A stretch of DNA of 64,000 bases from an uncultured Candidatus Melainabacteria bacterium (lineage in GTDB: Bacteria; Cyanobacteriota; Vampirovibrionia; Gastranaerophilales; Gastranaerophilaceae), in assembly GCA_934728585.1 (NCBI GenBank), contig CAKVDZ010000001.1, positions 62,001-126,000 of the forward strand. Reading direction: 5' to 3'. Position 1 is the stretch's first letter. Every line of letters begins with the position of its first letter. Of this stretch, positions 1 through 7,308 are shown one piece after another. Both the position numbers and the translations under genes were made by a program. The notes below the pieces were generated by a model. That model did no database searches. It worked only from the letters and a program-made list of their open reading frames with translations, and was not told where the DNA came from.

Positions 1-288
1 ATTGAGTACTTGAATAAAGCAAAAGAATGCGCTAACAAGTTAAACGACACGTTCTATATGGCATCAGCTTCTCTTGCGACTGGAGATTTTTATTATTCTC
101 AAAAACGTAATGAAGATGCGCTAAAAGAATATTTTACAGCCTTTAAAATAGCTAAAAATGATTTCAGCAAAGACAATTTAAATAAAATTCAAATGCGTAT
201 TGATGACATCAAGTTTAGAATTGGCCAAGAAACATACAATAAAATTGAAACAGAGTTTAAAAATGCCGAACAGTCAAATATTCAATAA
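1..288 (+). CDS. C-terminal end of a TPR-like protein (5' cut by window edge)
   Basis: The reading frame is open from base 1, so only the last 95 codons are present and the true start lies outside the window. The visible part is all-helical, with the alternating aromatic and small-residue pattern of tetratricopeptide repeats (A-S-L-A-T-G-D-F-Y followed by A-L-K-E-Y-F-T-A-F). TPR units are protein-interaction scaffolds; no catalytic motif is visible. The 3' end overlaps the chosen start of rsmG by 26 bases, so the two genes are probably co-transcribed and translationally coupled. The partner and cellular role cannot be read from this fragment. Confidence 0.6.
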   Translation: MEYLNKAKECANKLNDTFYMASASLATGDFYYSQKRNEDALKEYFTAFKIAKNDFSKDNLNKIQMRIDDIKFRIGQETYNKIETEFKNAEQSNIQ

Positions 289-859
289 ATACAAGGAGCT
301 GTTTTTATCCAAAAATAGCGTATTAAATTTAATTTCTAAAAACGATGAAAAAGTTTTAGAAGAAAAACACATTTTTGATTCGCTTTCAATAAAACTTTTC
401 TTTGATAAATATGGAACCAAATTTAAAACTCTATTAGATATAGGGACTGGCGGTGGATTTCCTGCTTTGCCTATTGCAATTGAATATCCAAGCATACAGA
501 TTACAGGCATTGATAGTACAAACAAGAAAATAAATGCAATTTCAGATATCGCAAAGGATTTAGAGTTAAAAAATTTTTCAACTATTTGTGACAGAGTTGA
601 AAATTTAAAAGATATGAAGTTTGACCTAATTACAAGTAGAGCCGTTGCAAAACTTGATTTGATTATCAAATATGCACTACCTCTTTTGAAAAAAGATGGA
701 TATTTAATTGTATACAAATCAAAGCTTGTTGAGCAAGAAATTCAAGATGCAAAGCAAACTTTAAAAAAATACAAAGCAAAAGTTGTTGATATTTTAGATT
801 ATAAACTTCCTCTAAAAGAAGTATTTGAAAGGAATTTAGTCATTATAACCCATGCTTAA
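263..859 (+). CDS. rsmG: 16S rRNA (guanine-N7) methyltransferase RsmG (GidB)
   Basis: RsmG uses S-adenosylmethionine to methylate N7 of G527 in 16S rRNA of the small ribosomal subunit. The 198-aa product has the family hallmarks: an N-terminal Y-K-E-L...N-L block, the E-K-H-I-F-D-S-L-S segment, the SAM-binding loop L-D-I-G-T-G-G-G-F-P and a later T-S-R-A-V-A motif. I chose the ATG at 263 rather than the ATG at 200 because the family begins near this point; the longer form would add 21 non-homologous residues and overlap the upstream gene more deeply. Its stop overlaps the start of the next gene by 8 bases, indicating an operon. Family identity is strong; the exact start is less certain because no good ribosome-binding site is visible. 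Confidence 0.93.
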   Translation: MPNSQIFNKYKELFLSKNSVLNLISKNDEKVLEEKHIFDSLSIKLFFDKYGTKFKTLLDIGTGGGFPALPIAIEYPSIQITGIDSTNKKINAISDIAKDLELKNFSTICDRVENLKDMKFDLITSRAVAKLDLIIKYALPLLKKDGYLIVYKSKLVEQEIQDAKQTLKKYKAKVVDILDYKLPLKEVFERNLVIITHA

Positions 860-1199
860 TTTACGTCCTTTTTTACCAATCATAATGCTTACTATTTCAA
901 ATGTTTTTATGACATTTGCTTGGTACGGTCATTTACGCTTTAAAAGTACAACTTTATGGATTGTAATCCTTGTAAGTTGGGGTATAGCTTTCTTTGAATA
1001 CTGTTTTCAAGTTCCAGCAAATAGAATTGGTGCAGAATTTTACACTGCAGCACAGTTAAAAACAATACAAGAAGTTATTACATTGATTGTTTTTTCTGTC
1101 TTTTCAGTTTTGTACCTAAAAGAACAATTCCGTTGGAATTACTTAGTCGGATTTATTTTTATAATACTTGCAGCGTTTTTTATTTTTAAAAAATGGTAA
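852..1199 (+). CDS. DMT-family small membrane protein (DUF486)
   Basis: A 115-aa inner-membrane protein with four predicted hydrophobic segments (about residues 5-22, 34-50, 67-86 and 93-112). It has the conserved DUF486 features: N-V-F-M-T-F-A-W-Y-G near the N-terminus, the E-Y-x-F-Q-V-P-A-N-R-I-G loop and A-Q-L-K-T-I-Q-E-V. DUF486 proteins are half-size members of the drug/metabolite transporter superfamily; no substrate has been established and none can be inferred here. The gene overlaps the end of rsmG by 8 bases, so translation is probably coupled, but the pairing suggests no shared pathway. Confidence 0.85.
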   Translation: MLNLRPFLPIIMLTISNVFMTFAWYGHLRFKSTTLWIVILVSWGIAFFEYCFQVPANRIGAEFYTAAQLKTIQEVITLIVFSVFSVLYLKEQFRWNYLVGFIFIILAAFFIFKKW

Positions 1200-1255
1200 T
1201 ATCTTGACAAAATTTTAAATAAAAGTTATGTTGATTACATTAAATAGAGGTATAT

Positions 1256-1921
1256 GTGAGCGAGAAAATTAAATTATACATAATTGAAGATTATTTATTA
1301 ACAAGACTTTCTTACGTTAAATACTTTGAAAGATCCGAAGAATTTGAAATTATTGGCAATTTTGCGACCGCTGAAGAATGTATTGATGCTATGAAACAAC
1401 AACAAGCCGACATTATTCTTGTTGATTTAGGTTTGCCAAAAATGAACGGAATTGAAGCAACAAAATATTTTAAAGAACACTATCCAAGCACAAAATGTAT
1501 AATTTTAACCTCACACGAAGCAGAAGAAGAAATTTTGGCAAGTATTTCATGCGGAGCTAAAGGTTATTTATTAAAAGATATTCCGATTGAAAAATTAACT
1601 AATATTATAAAAGCAGTCTACTACGGCGCATATTGGTTTGATGAAAAAATTGCGCACGTGCCATTACAAAATATTCCAAAGCCAAATTCAACAGATTTTA
1701 ATAATTTATACGATAATAAAGCAAAAGATTTTCAACTAACATCAAGAGAAATTGAAGTTTTGCGATTACTTGTTGAAGGTAAAACCAATCCTGAAATAGC
1801 AGAAGCGCTAGTTGTTTCTATTAATACCGCAAAAGCACACGTTGGGAATATTATCTCAAAACTTGAAGTTACAGATAGAGTTCAAGCCGTAGTAAAAGCT
1901 TTACAGCTAAATATTGTTTAA
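1256..1921 (+). CDS. NarL/LuxR-type two-component response regulator
   Basis: A 221-aa regulator with an N-terminal receiver domain (residues about 4-122; acidic pair E11-D12, phospho-acceptor D57 in V-D-L-G-L-P, conserved K near 106 in G-Y-L-L-K-D). A LuxR-type helix-turn-helix follows at about residues 155-215 (L-T-S-R-E-I-E-V-L then T-A-K-A-H-V-G-N-I). It should be phosphorylated by a histidine kinase and bind DNA. I chose the GTG start at 1256: an AGAGG ribosome-binding site ends five bases before it, and the overlapping ATG at 1254 runs straight into a stop. The kinase gene immediately downstream is the likely partner, although an 80-base gap with its own possible promoter separates them. 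Confidence 0.93.
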   Translation: MSEKIKLYIIEDYLLTRLSYVKYFERSEEFEIIGNFATAEECIDAMKQQQADIILVDLGLPKMNGIEATKYFKEHYPSTKCIILTSHEAEEEILASISCGAKGYLLKDIPIEKLTNIIKAVYYGAYWFDEKIAHVPLQNIPKPNSTDFNNLYDNKAKDFQLTSREIEVLRLLVEGKTNPEIAEALVVSINTAKAHVGNIISKLEVTDRVQAVVKALQLNIV

Positions 1922-1949
1922 AATTATATCAAAGAAAAGATTACCCATT

Positions 1950-1964
1950 TGTATAATATACAAG
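1950..1964. promoter_or_regulatory. Palindrome overlapping a TATAAT box upstream of the kinase gene
   Basis: TTGTAT-AAT-ATACAA is a perfect 6-bp inverted repeat with a 3-base centre, and it contains TATAAT at 1952-1957. It lies in the 80-base gap between the response regulator and the histidine kinase. A -10 element inside a dyad suggests a regulated promoter for the kinase, but no good -35 element is visible, so this is a candidate only. Confidence 0.35.
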
Positions 1965-2002
1965 GTAGCTTAATATGATACTCTTAGTATGGGTACATAA
2001 AG

Positions 2003-3301
2003 ATGATAAATAAGAATCAAATTAGGGCTATTAGTGTTATTATTGGCGTAATTATTTTGGCTACGCTTTGTTATAGTGCATTTAAACATAGTTACACAAG
2101 TACAATTCTATCTGACATAATTTTCGTGAGTTGTATTCTATCTCTTATATATATCCTTAACAAAAAACACTGCAAAAAGAACAAACTCAAAACAAAAGAT
2201 GATTTAGATAATATTTTACGCAACGTAATTGATAACTCGCCAAACCTTATCTATTACAAAGACTTAAATCAAAAATTTACAGGTTGTAATGACGCTTTAT
2301 GTAAGTATTTTGGTATGGCTGAAGAAGAAGTTATTGGCAAAAAACTGGACTACTTCTTTACTGGCGAAGAAAAACACAAAATAGAAAGTTATGAAGCATT
2401 AGCTATAAGCACAAAAAAATCTCAAGAATATAACATTGAAATTACAGCAAATGGAGAAACTGAAAATTTTCACGTTATTAAATCTCCGCTTTTAGATAGC
2501 AATAACAATGTTTTTGGTACATCTACTATCTGCGTAAAAATAACAGAAGAAGTTTTAGCTAAAAAAGGTAAAGAACTTTATATAGAAGCTCTATCGCACG
2601 ACATTAAAACTCCAGTTTTGGCACAATATAAAGCTCTAAACCAATTAAAATCTGGTGTATTAGGTGAGCTTAACGAAGATCAACTTTTAATCGTTAACCA
2701 AATTTGCAGTTCTTGTAAATTTACTGAAGAAATGTTGAATGCGCACATTTCAACATTTAGGCATCGATTGTTAAAACATAACTTTACTCCAGAAACATTT
2801 AACATTAGTGAAATTATTGATGCTCACCTTGATAAAATTCAACCTATGTTATTAATCAAAGATTTAGAAATAATCAGAGATATTCAGCCAAATATTATTA
2901 TGGATAGTGATAAAAAGCTAATATCAAGGCTTTTTACAAATACTATTTTTAACGCAGTTACATTTGCTGCAGATGGCACTAACGTAATCATAAAAATTAA
3001 CACCATTGATGATAACAACACTCTTAAATTTACAATAAATAATTATGGCTATTTAAGGCAATTTGCAGAAGAAGATCTTATGCACTTGTTTGATAAATTT
3101 GTAATTACTAAGGAAAAATTCAGACCTGTAGGAGCCTGCATAGGATTACATTTAGTTTATGAAGCAGTAAAATTTGTTAACGGAAAAATAAATCTTAAAA
3201 TGGTTGATAGCGAAAATGATAAACTTGATAAGTATCAGTTAGATATAACTTTACCCATAAATTCAACAAGTCTAAAAGATAAAGTATTTTACTTTAAATA
3301 A
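2003..3301 (+). CDS. PAS-domain sensor histidine kinase, membrane anchored
   Basis: A 432-aa kinase. Two hydrophobic segments (about 8-27 and 33-52) anchor it in the membrane with almost no periplasmic loop. A PAS domain follows at about 65-185 (I-D-N-S-P-N-L-I-Y-Y-K-D). The dimerisation/phosphoacceptor helix contains L-S-H-D-I-K-T-P with H199, and a HATPase-like domain occupies about 260-425. The ATP lid is degenerate: the usual D-x-G-x-G is not obvious and the second G-box reads G-A-C-I-G-L-H-L. With so short a periplasmic part, the PAS domain probably senses a cytoplasmic or membrane signal. It likely phosphorylates the response regulator encoded just upstream. Confidence 0.88.
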   Translation: MINKNQIRAISVIIGVIILATLCYSAFKHSYTSTILSDIIFVSCILSLIYILNKKHCKKNKLKTKDDLDNILRNVIDNSPNLIYYKDLNQKFTGCNDALCKYFGMAEEEVIGKKLDYFFTGEEKHKIESYEALAISTKKSQEYNIEITANGETENFHVIKSPLLDSNNNVFGTSTICVKITEEVLAKKGKELYIEALSHDIKTPVLAQYKALNQLKSGVLGELNEDQLLIVNQICSSCKFTEEMLNAHISTFRHRLLKHNFTPETFNISEIIDAHLDKIQPMLLIKDLEIIRDIQPNIIMDSDKKLISRLFTNTIFNAVTFAADGTNVIIKINTIDDNNTLKFTINNYGYLRQFAEEDLMHLFDKFVITKEKFRPVGACIGLHLVYEAVKFVNGKINLKMVDSENDKLDKYQLDITLPINSTSLKDKVFYFK

Positions 3302-4448
3302 ATCCTGTTTTTATAGAGTTTTTGCCAAATTTACTCTCAATTTTATCTATTGATTTTGAAAGCTTTTCCAACTTTTCATTTTTAGCTTCGTCAAAAAGTC
3401 CTACTTGGTACGTATTTGTGCAATTTAGATTAAATAAAAAAACGCCAGTAGAACGATATAACAAATCCTCATTATACACATTTTCAAACAATTTAAACAA
3501 AGTTTTTGAGATTTCTAATTCTGAATCGGTATGTGTAATATTAATCTTATCTGAATAGACAATAAAATCCTTATCTTTAAGCATTACACCTACTTGTGAC
3601 GTTTTACCGCGATATTTGCGTAACTTTCTACAAGCATCTTTTATGTGTTTGTTAATTTCATTTTTAAGAAATACAATATCATTTGTTGAAGGAGCAAAAG
3701 AACTTGTTTCTTGAATAGATTTTGGGATTTTTTCTTCGGTATTTATGGAATAAACACTTTGACCTAAAAGTTCATGTTTTAGTTCTTGCATAGTAATTGA
3801 ATACTTGTTCTTAAGCCAATCATCTGGTTTTTCAACAAATTCACTACAGGTTAAAATACCCTCTTTATTTAAAGCTATTTTCATTCGTCTTCCAATACCA
3901 CAAATCTCACTTATTTGAGTCTTTGGTAAAAGTTTTTTCAGTTTAGATTTTCCAATTAAGTAAATTCCGCCTTTATCTTTTGCGTAATCACTTGCAAATT
4001 TAGCCAGTGTTTTTGTTGTACTAACCCCAATGGACACAGGCAAATCAAGTTCTTCTAAAACCCTATTGCGCAATTTTTGAGCAAGCTCAAAGTAATTGCA
4101 CTTATATAACTTACAAAGTCCAGTAAAATCAACATACGCCTCATCTATAGAGCAGATTTCAACATTTGGACTAAAATCTTTTAAGATAGCCATAACTTTT
4201 TTTGATAAATCCTTGTACAATTCGTGATTTCCTGCAATATAAATAACATTTTTAAACTCTTTTTGCGCCATAAAAGTCGGATATCCCATAGGAACACCAA
4301 GTTTTTTAGCCTCTTTTGAACGAGAAACGACACAACCGCCGACACCACCTGTAACACAAACAGGTTTCCCTTTTAAGCTCTTATCCACGGCTTGTTCACA
4401 GGAAACAAAAAAAGAATCACAATCAATTAGTGCAAATATTTTTGACAT
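3294..4448 (-). CDS. Y-family translesion DNA polymerase (DinB/UmuC-like)
   Basis: The 384-aa product is a damage-tolerant DNA polymerase of the DinB/UmuC family. Visible active-site elements are A-L-I-D-C-D-S-F-F near the N-terminus (D9 metal ligand) and C-S-I-D-E-A-Y-V-D-F (D102, E103). The helix-hairpin-helix region reads I-C-G-I-G-R-R-M. The C-V-V-S-R-S-K-E-A-K-K-L-G-V-P-M-G segment is closer in style to UmuC than to canonical DinB, so I leave the symbol blank. I chose the ATG at 4448: a consensus promoter places transcription start at that codon, whereas the upstream TTG lies before the -10 box. Its 3' end overlaps the convergent kinase gene by 8 bases. No LexA-type operator is recognisable. 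Confidence 0.9.
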   Translation of the reverse strand: MSKIFALIDCDSFFVSCEQAVDKSLKGKPVCVTGGVGGCVVSRSKEAKKLGVPMGYPTFMAQKEFKNVIYIAGNHELYKDLSKKVMAILKDFSPNVEICSIDEAYVDFTGLCKLYKCNYFELAQKLRNRVLEELDLPVSIGVSTTKTLAKFASDYAKDKGGIYLIGKSKLKKLLPKTQISEICGIGRRMKIALNKEGILTCSEFVEKPDDWLKNKYSITMQELKHELLGQSVYSINTEEKIPKSIQETSSFAPSTNDIVFLKNEINKHIKDACRKLRKYRGKTSQVGVMLKDKDFIVYSDKINITHTDSELEISKTLFKLFENVYNEDLLYRSTGVFLFNLNCTNTYQVGLFDEAKNEKLEKLSKSIDKIESKFGKNSIKTGFI

Positions 4449-4454
4449 ACAAAC

Positions 4455-4483
4455 ATTATAGCAGTTCAATCCTTTACAAACAA
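4455..4483 (-). promoter_or_regulatory. Consensus promoter giving a leaderless transcript of the Y-family polymerase
   Basis: Read on the minus strand: TTGTTT (4483-4478), a 17-base spacer and a perfect TATAAT (4460-4455), then only six bases before the ATG at 4448. Transcription should start at or within a base of the A of that ATG, leaving no room for a ribosome-binding site. Confidence 0.7.
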
Positions 4484-4524
4484 GTTTTTTTATGTGTTAA
4501 TTGAATTAACCAAAAGGAGAAATT

Positions 4525-5253
4525 ATGACACTTGATAAAAACATTATCTGTATGAAATGGGGCAAAAAATTCGGTCCTGAATACGTAAACAGACTTTATA
4601 AAATGGTAGAAAAAAATATTTCTATTCCACACAGATTTGTATGCTTTACTGATGACGGCGAAGGTATTGTTGATGGTGTAGAAATCAGACCAATACCACC
4701 TCTTAACGAGGAGGGCATTCCTGATAGAATGTGGAAAAAGTTAACTGTATTCAACAAAGAACTATCTGATTTAACAGGTACAGCTCTATTTTTAGACCTT
4801 GATATCGTAATTAGACAAAGCCTTGATCCATTTTTTGAATTAGATGGCGATTTTAGAATAATCAAAGACTGGGATTTTCCAAATGATATTATCGGAAATT
4901 CATCTGTATTCAGATTTGAGATCGGCAAATACCCCGAAGTTTTAGACCACTTCTACGGATTAGGTACAGCAATTCGTGACCACTTCAAAAACGAACAAGC
5001 TTTCTTAACTTATGAAATGTATGAAAGAAATGTTCTTCAATACTGGCCAGAAGAATGGGTTCCAAGCTTCAAACGTTGCTGTTTACAAAAATTCCCTATG
5101 AACTGGATTAAAGAACCACACGAACCAGAAGAAGCAAAAATTGTTATCTTCCACGGCAAACCTACTCCAGCACAAGCAAGAAAAGGTTATTGCGGTAAGG
5201 GTGGCTTCAGATATATCAAACCTACAAAATGGATAAATAAATACTGGGAATAA
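4525..5253 (+). CDS. GT-A-like glycosyltransferase
   Basis: A 242-aa protein with a nucleotide-sugar-transferase look: an N-terminal beta-alpha unit, a metal-binding D-x-D in L-F-L-D-L-D-I-V, the segment K-D-W-D-F-P and a late I-F-H-G-K-P-T-P motif like those closing GT8-type active sites. It probably transfers a sugar from a nucleotide donor onto a cell-surface glycan in the cytoplasm or at the inner membrane. A strong AAGGAG ribosome-binding site precedes the ATG. Ten bases separate it from the fucosyltransferase gene downstream, so they form one transcription unit. Donor and acceptor cannot be deduced; the exact CAZy family is not clear to me. Confidence 0.7.
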   Translation: MTLDKNIICMKWGKKFGPEYVNRLYKMVEKNISIPHRFVCFTDDGEGIVDGVEIRPIPPLNEEGIPDRMWKKLTVFNKELSDLTGTALFLDLDIVIRQSLDPFFELDGDFRIIKDWDFPNDIIGNSSVFRFEIGKYPEVLDHFYGLGTAIRDHFKNEQAFLTYEMYERNVLQYWPEEWVPSFKRCCLQKFPMNWIKEPHEPEEAKIVIFHGKPTPAQARKGYCGKGGFRYIKPTKWINKYWE

Positions 5254-5263
5254 TTTAGATAAA

Positions 5264-6247
5264 ATGTCAAAAAAAACAGTAAAAATAAATTTTACGGATA
5301 CAGAAAAAGGTTATTTTAACAACAATGATAACCTTTTTCTTGATATATTGAAAGAAAATTATGACGTAGAAATTTCAGAAAATCCTGATTTTCTATTTTA
5401 CTCTTGCTTTGGCGATAATAATTTGAATTATTCAAACTGTGTAAAAATATTTTTTACAAACGAAAATATTGTTCCAAACTTTAATGAAGCCGATTATGGA
5501 TTAGGGTTCCATCATTTAGAGTTTGAAGACAGATACTTAAGATTTCCAGAATATTTCTTCAAGTTAGATAAATCAGTACAAAACAGAAAAAATTTAAGTA
5601 ATGACTTAGCAGATAGAAAGTTCTGTAATTTTATTTACTCAAATAGCAAAAACGGTGAAGGCGCTCAATTAAGAATAGATTTTTGTAAAAAATTACAAGA
5701 ATACAAACATGTTGATTGCCCAGGAAAGGTTTTGCACAACGTAGACATTGATTTTGCACCACGTTCAGGCAACTGGGCAGAAAGTAAAATTCAATTATTA
5801 CACGACTATAAATTTACGATTGCATTTGAAAATCGCTTTACTAGTGGATATACCACAGAAAAATTGTATCAACCTTTGATTGCAAACTCTATTCCAATTT
5901 ATATGGGTAATCCGTCTGTAGTGAAAGATTTTAATCCTAAAGCTTTCATTAACTGTAACGACTACAAAAATTTTGACGAAATTATAGAAGTTATTAAAGA
6001 ACTTGATAATAACGATGAAAAATATATGGAAATGCTTCGACAACCAGCAATGCAACCAAATTTTGAATTTGATTATAAGAAAAAGTTAAGTGAATACTTA
6101 ATTCATATTATAGAAAAAGGTAATAAACCTTATACCCGCCAAAGAAACGGTTTTGTAAGGTTTGTAGAAAAGAATTTTATGCCAATAAAAAATAAAGGTA
6201 TGCATAAAGTGTTGCACATTTTAGGATTACATATAAAGGTTGGATAA
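5264..6247 (+). CDS. GT10 alpha-1,3/4-fucosyltransferase-like enzyme
   Basis: The 327-aa product resembles GT10 fucosyltransferases, which move fucose from GDP-L-fucose to GlcNAc or glucose in alpha-1,3/4 linkage and in Helicobacter build Lewis-type antigens. The family core is clear at about residues 185-235: F-T-I-A-F-E-N, then G-Y-T-T-E-K-L-Y-Q-P and I-P-I-Y-M-G-N-P-S-V. An N-terminal domain carries F-F-T-N-E-N-I and a basic tail of about 30 residues (R-Q-R-N-G-F...K-K-N) could contact the membrane. GDP-fucose would come from gmd and fcl 11-13 kb downstream. The gene ends at a strong intrinsic terminator. Family assignment is firm; the acceptor is unknown. Confidence 0.9.
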   Translation: MSKKTVKINFTDTEKGYFNNNDNLFLDILKENYDVEISENPDFLFYSCFGDNNLNYSNCVKIFFTNENIVPNFNEADYGLGFHHLEFEDRYLRFPEYFFKLDKSVQNRKNLSNDLADRKFCNFIYSNSKNGEGAQLRIDFCKKLQEYKHVDCPGKVLHNVDIDFAPRSGNWAESKIQLLHDYKFTIAFENRFTSGYTTEKLYQPLIANSIPIYMGNPSVVKDFNPKAFINCNDYKNFDEIIEVIKELDNNDEKYMEMLRQPAMQPNFEFDYKKKLSEYLIHIIEKGNKPYTRQRNGFVRFVEKNFMPIKNKGMHKVLHILGLHIKVG

Positions 6248-6260
6248 AGTATTTTAAAAT

Positions 6261-6300
6261 AAAAAAGGCGGTTTTGCTAAAGCAAAACCGCCTTTTTGTT
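6261..6300 (+). terminator. Intrinsic terminator after the GT10 gene
   Basis: A long perfect stem (AAAGGCGGTTTTGCT pairing with AGCAAAACCGCCTTT) closes on a tiny loop and is followed by a T-run. It starts 13 bases after the GT10 stop codon. Confidence 0.9.
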
Positions 6301-6316
6301 CTTATTACTTTTGCGC

Positions 6317-6358
6317 ACAAAAAACACAAATAGTGTTGACACTATTTGTGTTTTTTGT
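6317..6358. repeat. Perfect 20-bp inverted repeat (dyad copy 1) upstream of GT11 gene
   Basis: Two perfect 20-base arms flank a 2-base centre; the inner arms read AATAGTGT-TG-ACACTATT. A consensus -35 TTGACA (6336-6341) sits across the centre. A near-identical dyad occurs at 8728-8764, and similarity continues downstream of both, up to the ribosome-binding region of this gene and the start codon of the other. It may act as an operator, a hairpin, or both. Confidence 0.8.
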
Positions 6359-6387
6359 TAGCTTATTTATATACACTAGAGGAAACA

Positions 6388-7308
6388 ATGCTAAATTATT
6401 TTAAGAAACTTTCACAAGTAAACATAGACAAAGAGAATTTAATCATAATCAATTTTGATGGCAGAATGGGTAACCAAATGTTTCAATGGGCACTTGGTAG
6501 AGCTTATCAAAAAATTAATGGAACTATGCCCATCTTTGATGATAGCGAAGAAACAATAAAATTAGGTTGTTTTAATCTTTCAAAAGAAATAAAAACAGTA
6601 AAAAAACCTTTATGGAATAAAGTTTTAAGAAAAGCTATTCCCATTCGAAATTTAAGAGTAAAACTTACAAAACTAAACTTTAACATTCCAATACTTCAAG
6701 AACAAGCATATTATCAATTTGACACTAGATTTTTAACAGCTAAAAATACTCGTTATTTTAAAGGCTATTTTCAATGTGAGCAATATTTTAAAGATGTGAA
6801 AGACAAGTTAATTGATGATTTTACGCTAATAAAGGAATTAAATAAAGCAAACAAACAAATACTAGAGCAAATAAAATCTACCAATTCTATCTCTCTACAT
6901 TTTAGACGAGGAGATTACTTAAAATCTTCTAGATGGGGAGTTTTAACAAAAACATATTACCAAAAAGCAATAGATTTAATCGTTAAAGAAACAGGAATAA
7001 CACCCACACTTTTCGTATTTTCTGATAATTTAAATTGGGTAAAAGAAAACGTAAAATTTGATTATGACACAAATTATGTTGGTATAAATTCAGGTAAACA
7101 AGGGTATTTTGATTTAGAACTAATGAAGAATTGCAAACACAATATTATTGCAAACAGTAGTTTTTCTTGGTGGGCTGGTTATTTGAATAGTAATCCAAAT
7201 AAAATTGTTATTGCTCCTATGCCATGGCGTCCATTTATGAAATCAAAAGACGAAGAATTTCAGCTTATTCCAAGTGATTGGCGAAGAATCGAGGCTTGGA
7301 ATGAATAA
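6388..7308 (+). CDS. GT11 alpha-1,2-fucosyltransferase-like enzyme
   Basis: The 306-aa product has all main GT11 motifs: D-G-R-M-G-N-Q-M-F-Q-W-A (24-35), H-F-R-R-G-D-Y (171-177, GDP-fucose binding) and N-S-S-F-S-W-W near the C-terminus. GT11 enzymes add fucose in alpha-1,2 linkage to galactose or related sugars, as in H-type antigens. I chose the ATG at 6388, preceded by AGAGGA at good spacing, over a TTG at 6346 that lies inside the upstream dyad. It overlaps the next gene's start by 8 bases. About 2.6 kb downstream lies a paralogous GT11 domain with the same motifs, fused to another domain. The acceptor cannot be inferred. Confidence 0.92.
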   Translation: MLNYFKKLSQVNIDKENLIIINFDGRMGNQMFQWALGRAYQKINGTMPIFDDSEETIKLGCFNLSKEIKTVKKPLWNKVLRKAIPIRNLRVKLTKLNFNIPILQEQAYYQFDTRFLTAKNTRYFKGYFQCEQYFKDVKDKLIDDFTLIKELNKANKQILEQIKSTNSISLHFRRGDYLKSSRWGVLTKTYYQKAIDLIVKETGITPTLFVFSDNLNWVKENVKFDYDTNYVGINSGKQGYFDLELMKNCKHNIIANSSFSWWAGYLNSNPNKIVIAPMPWRPFMKSKDEEFQLIPSDWRRIEAWNE

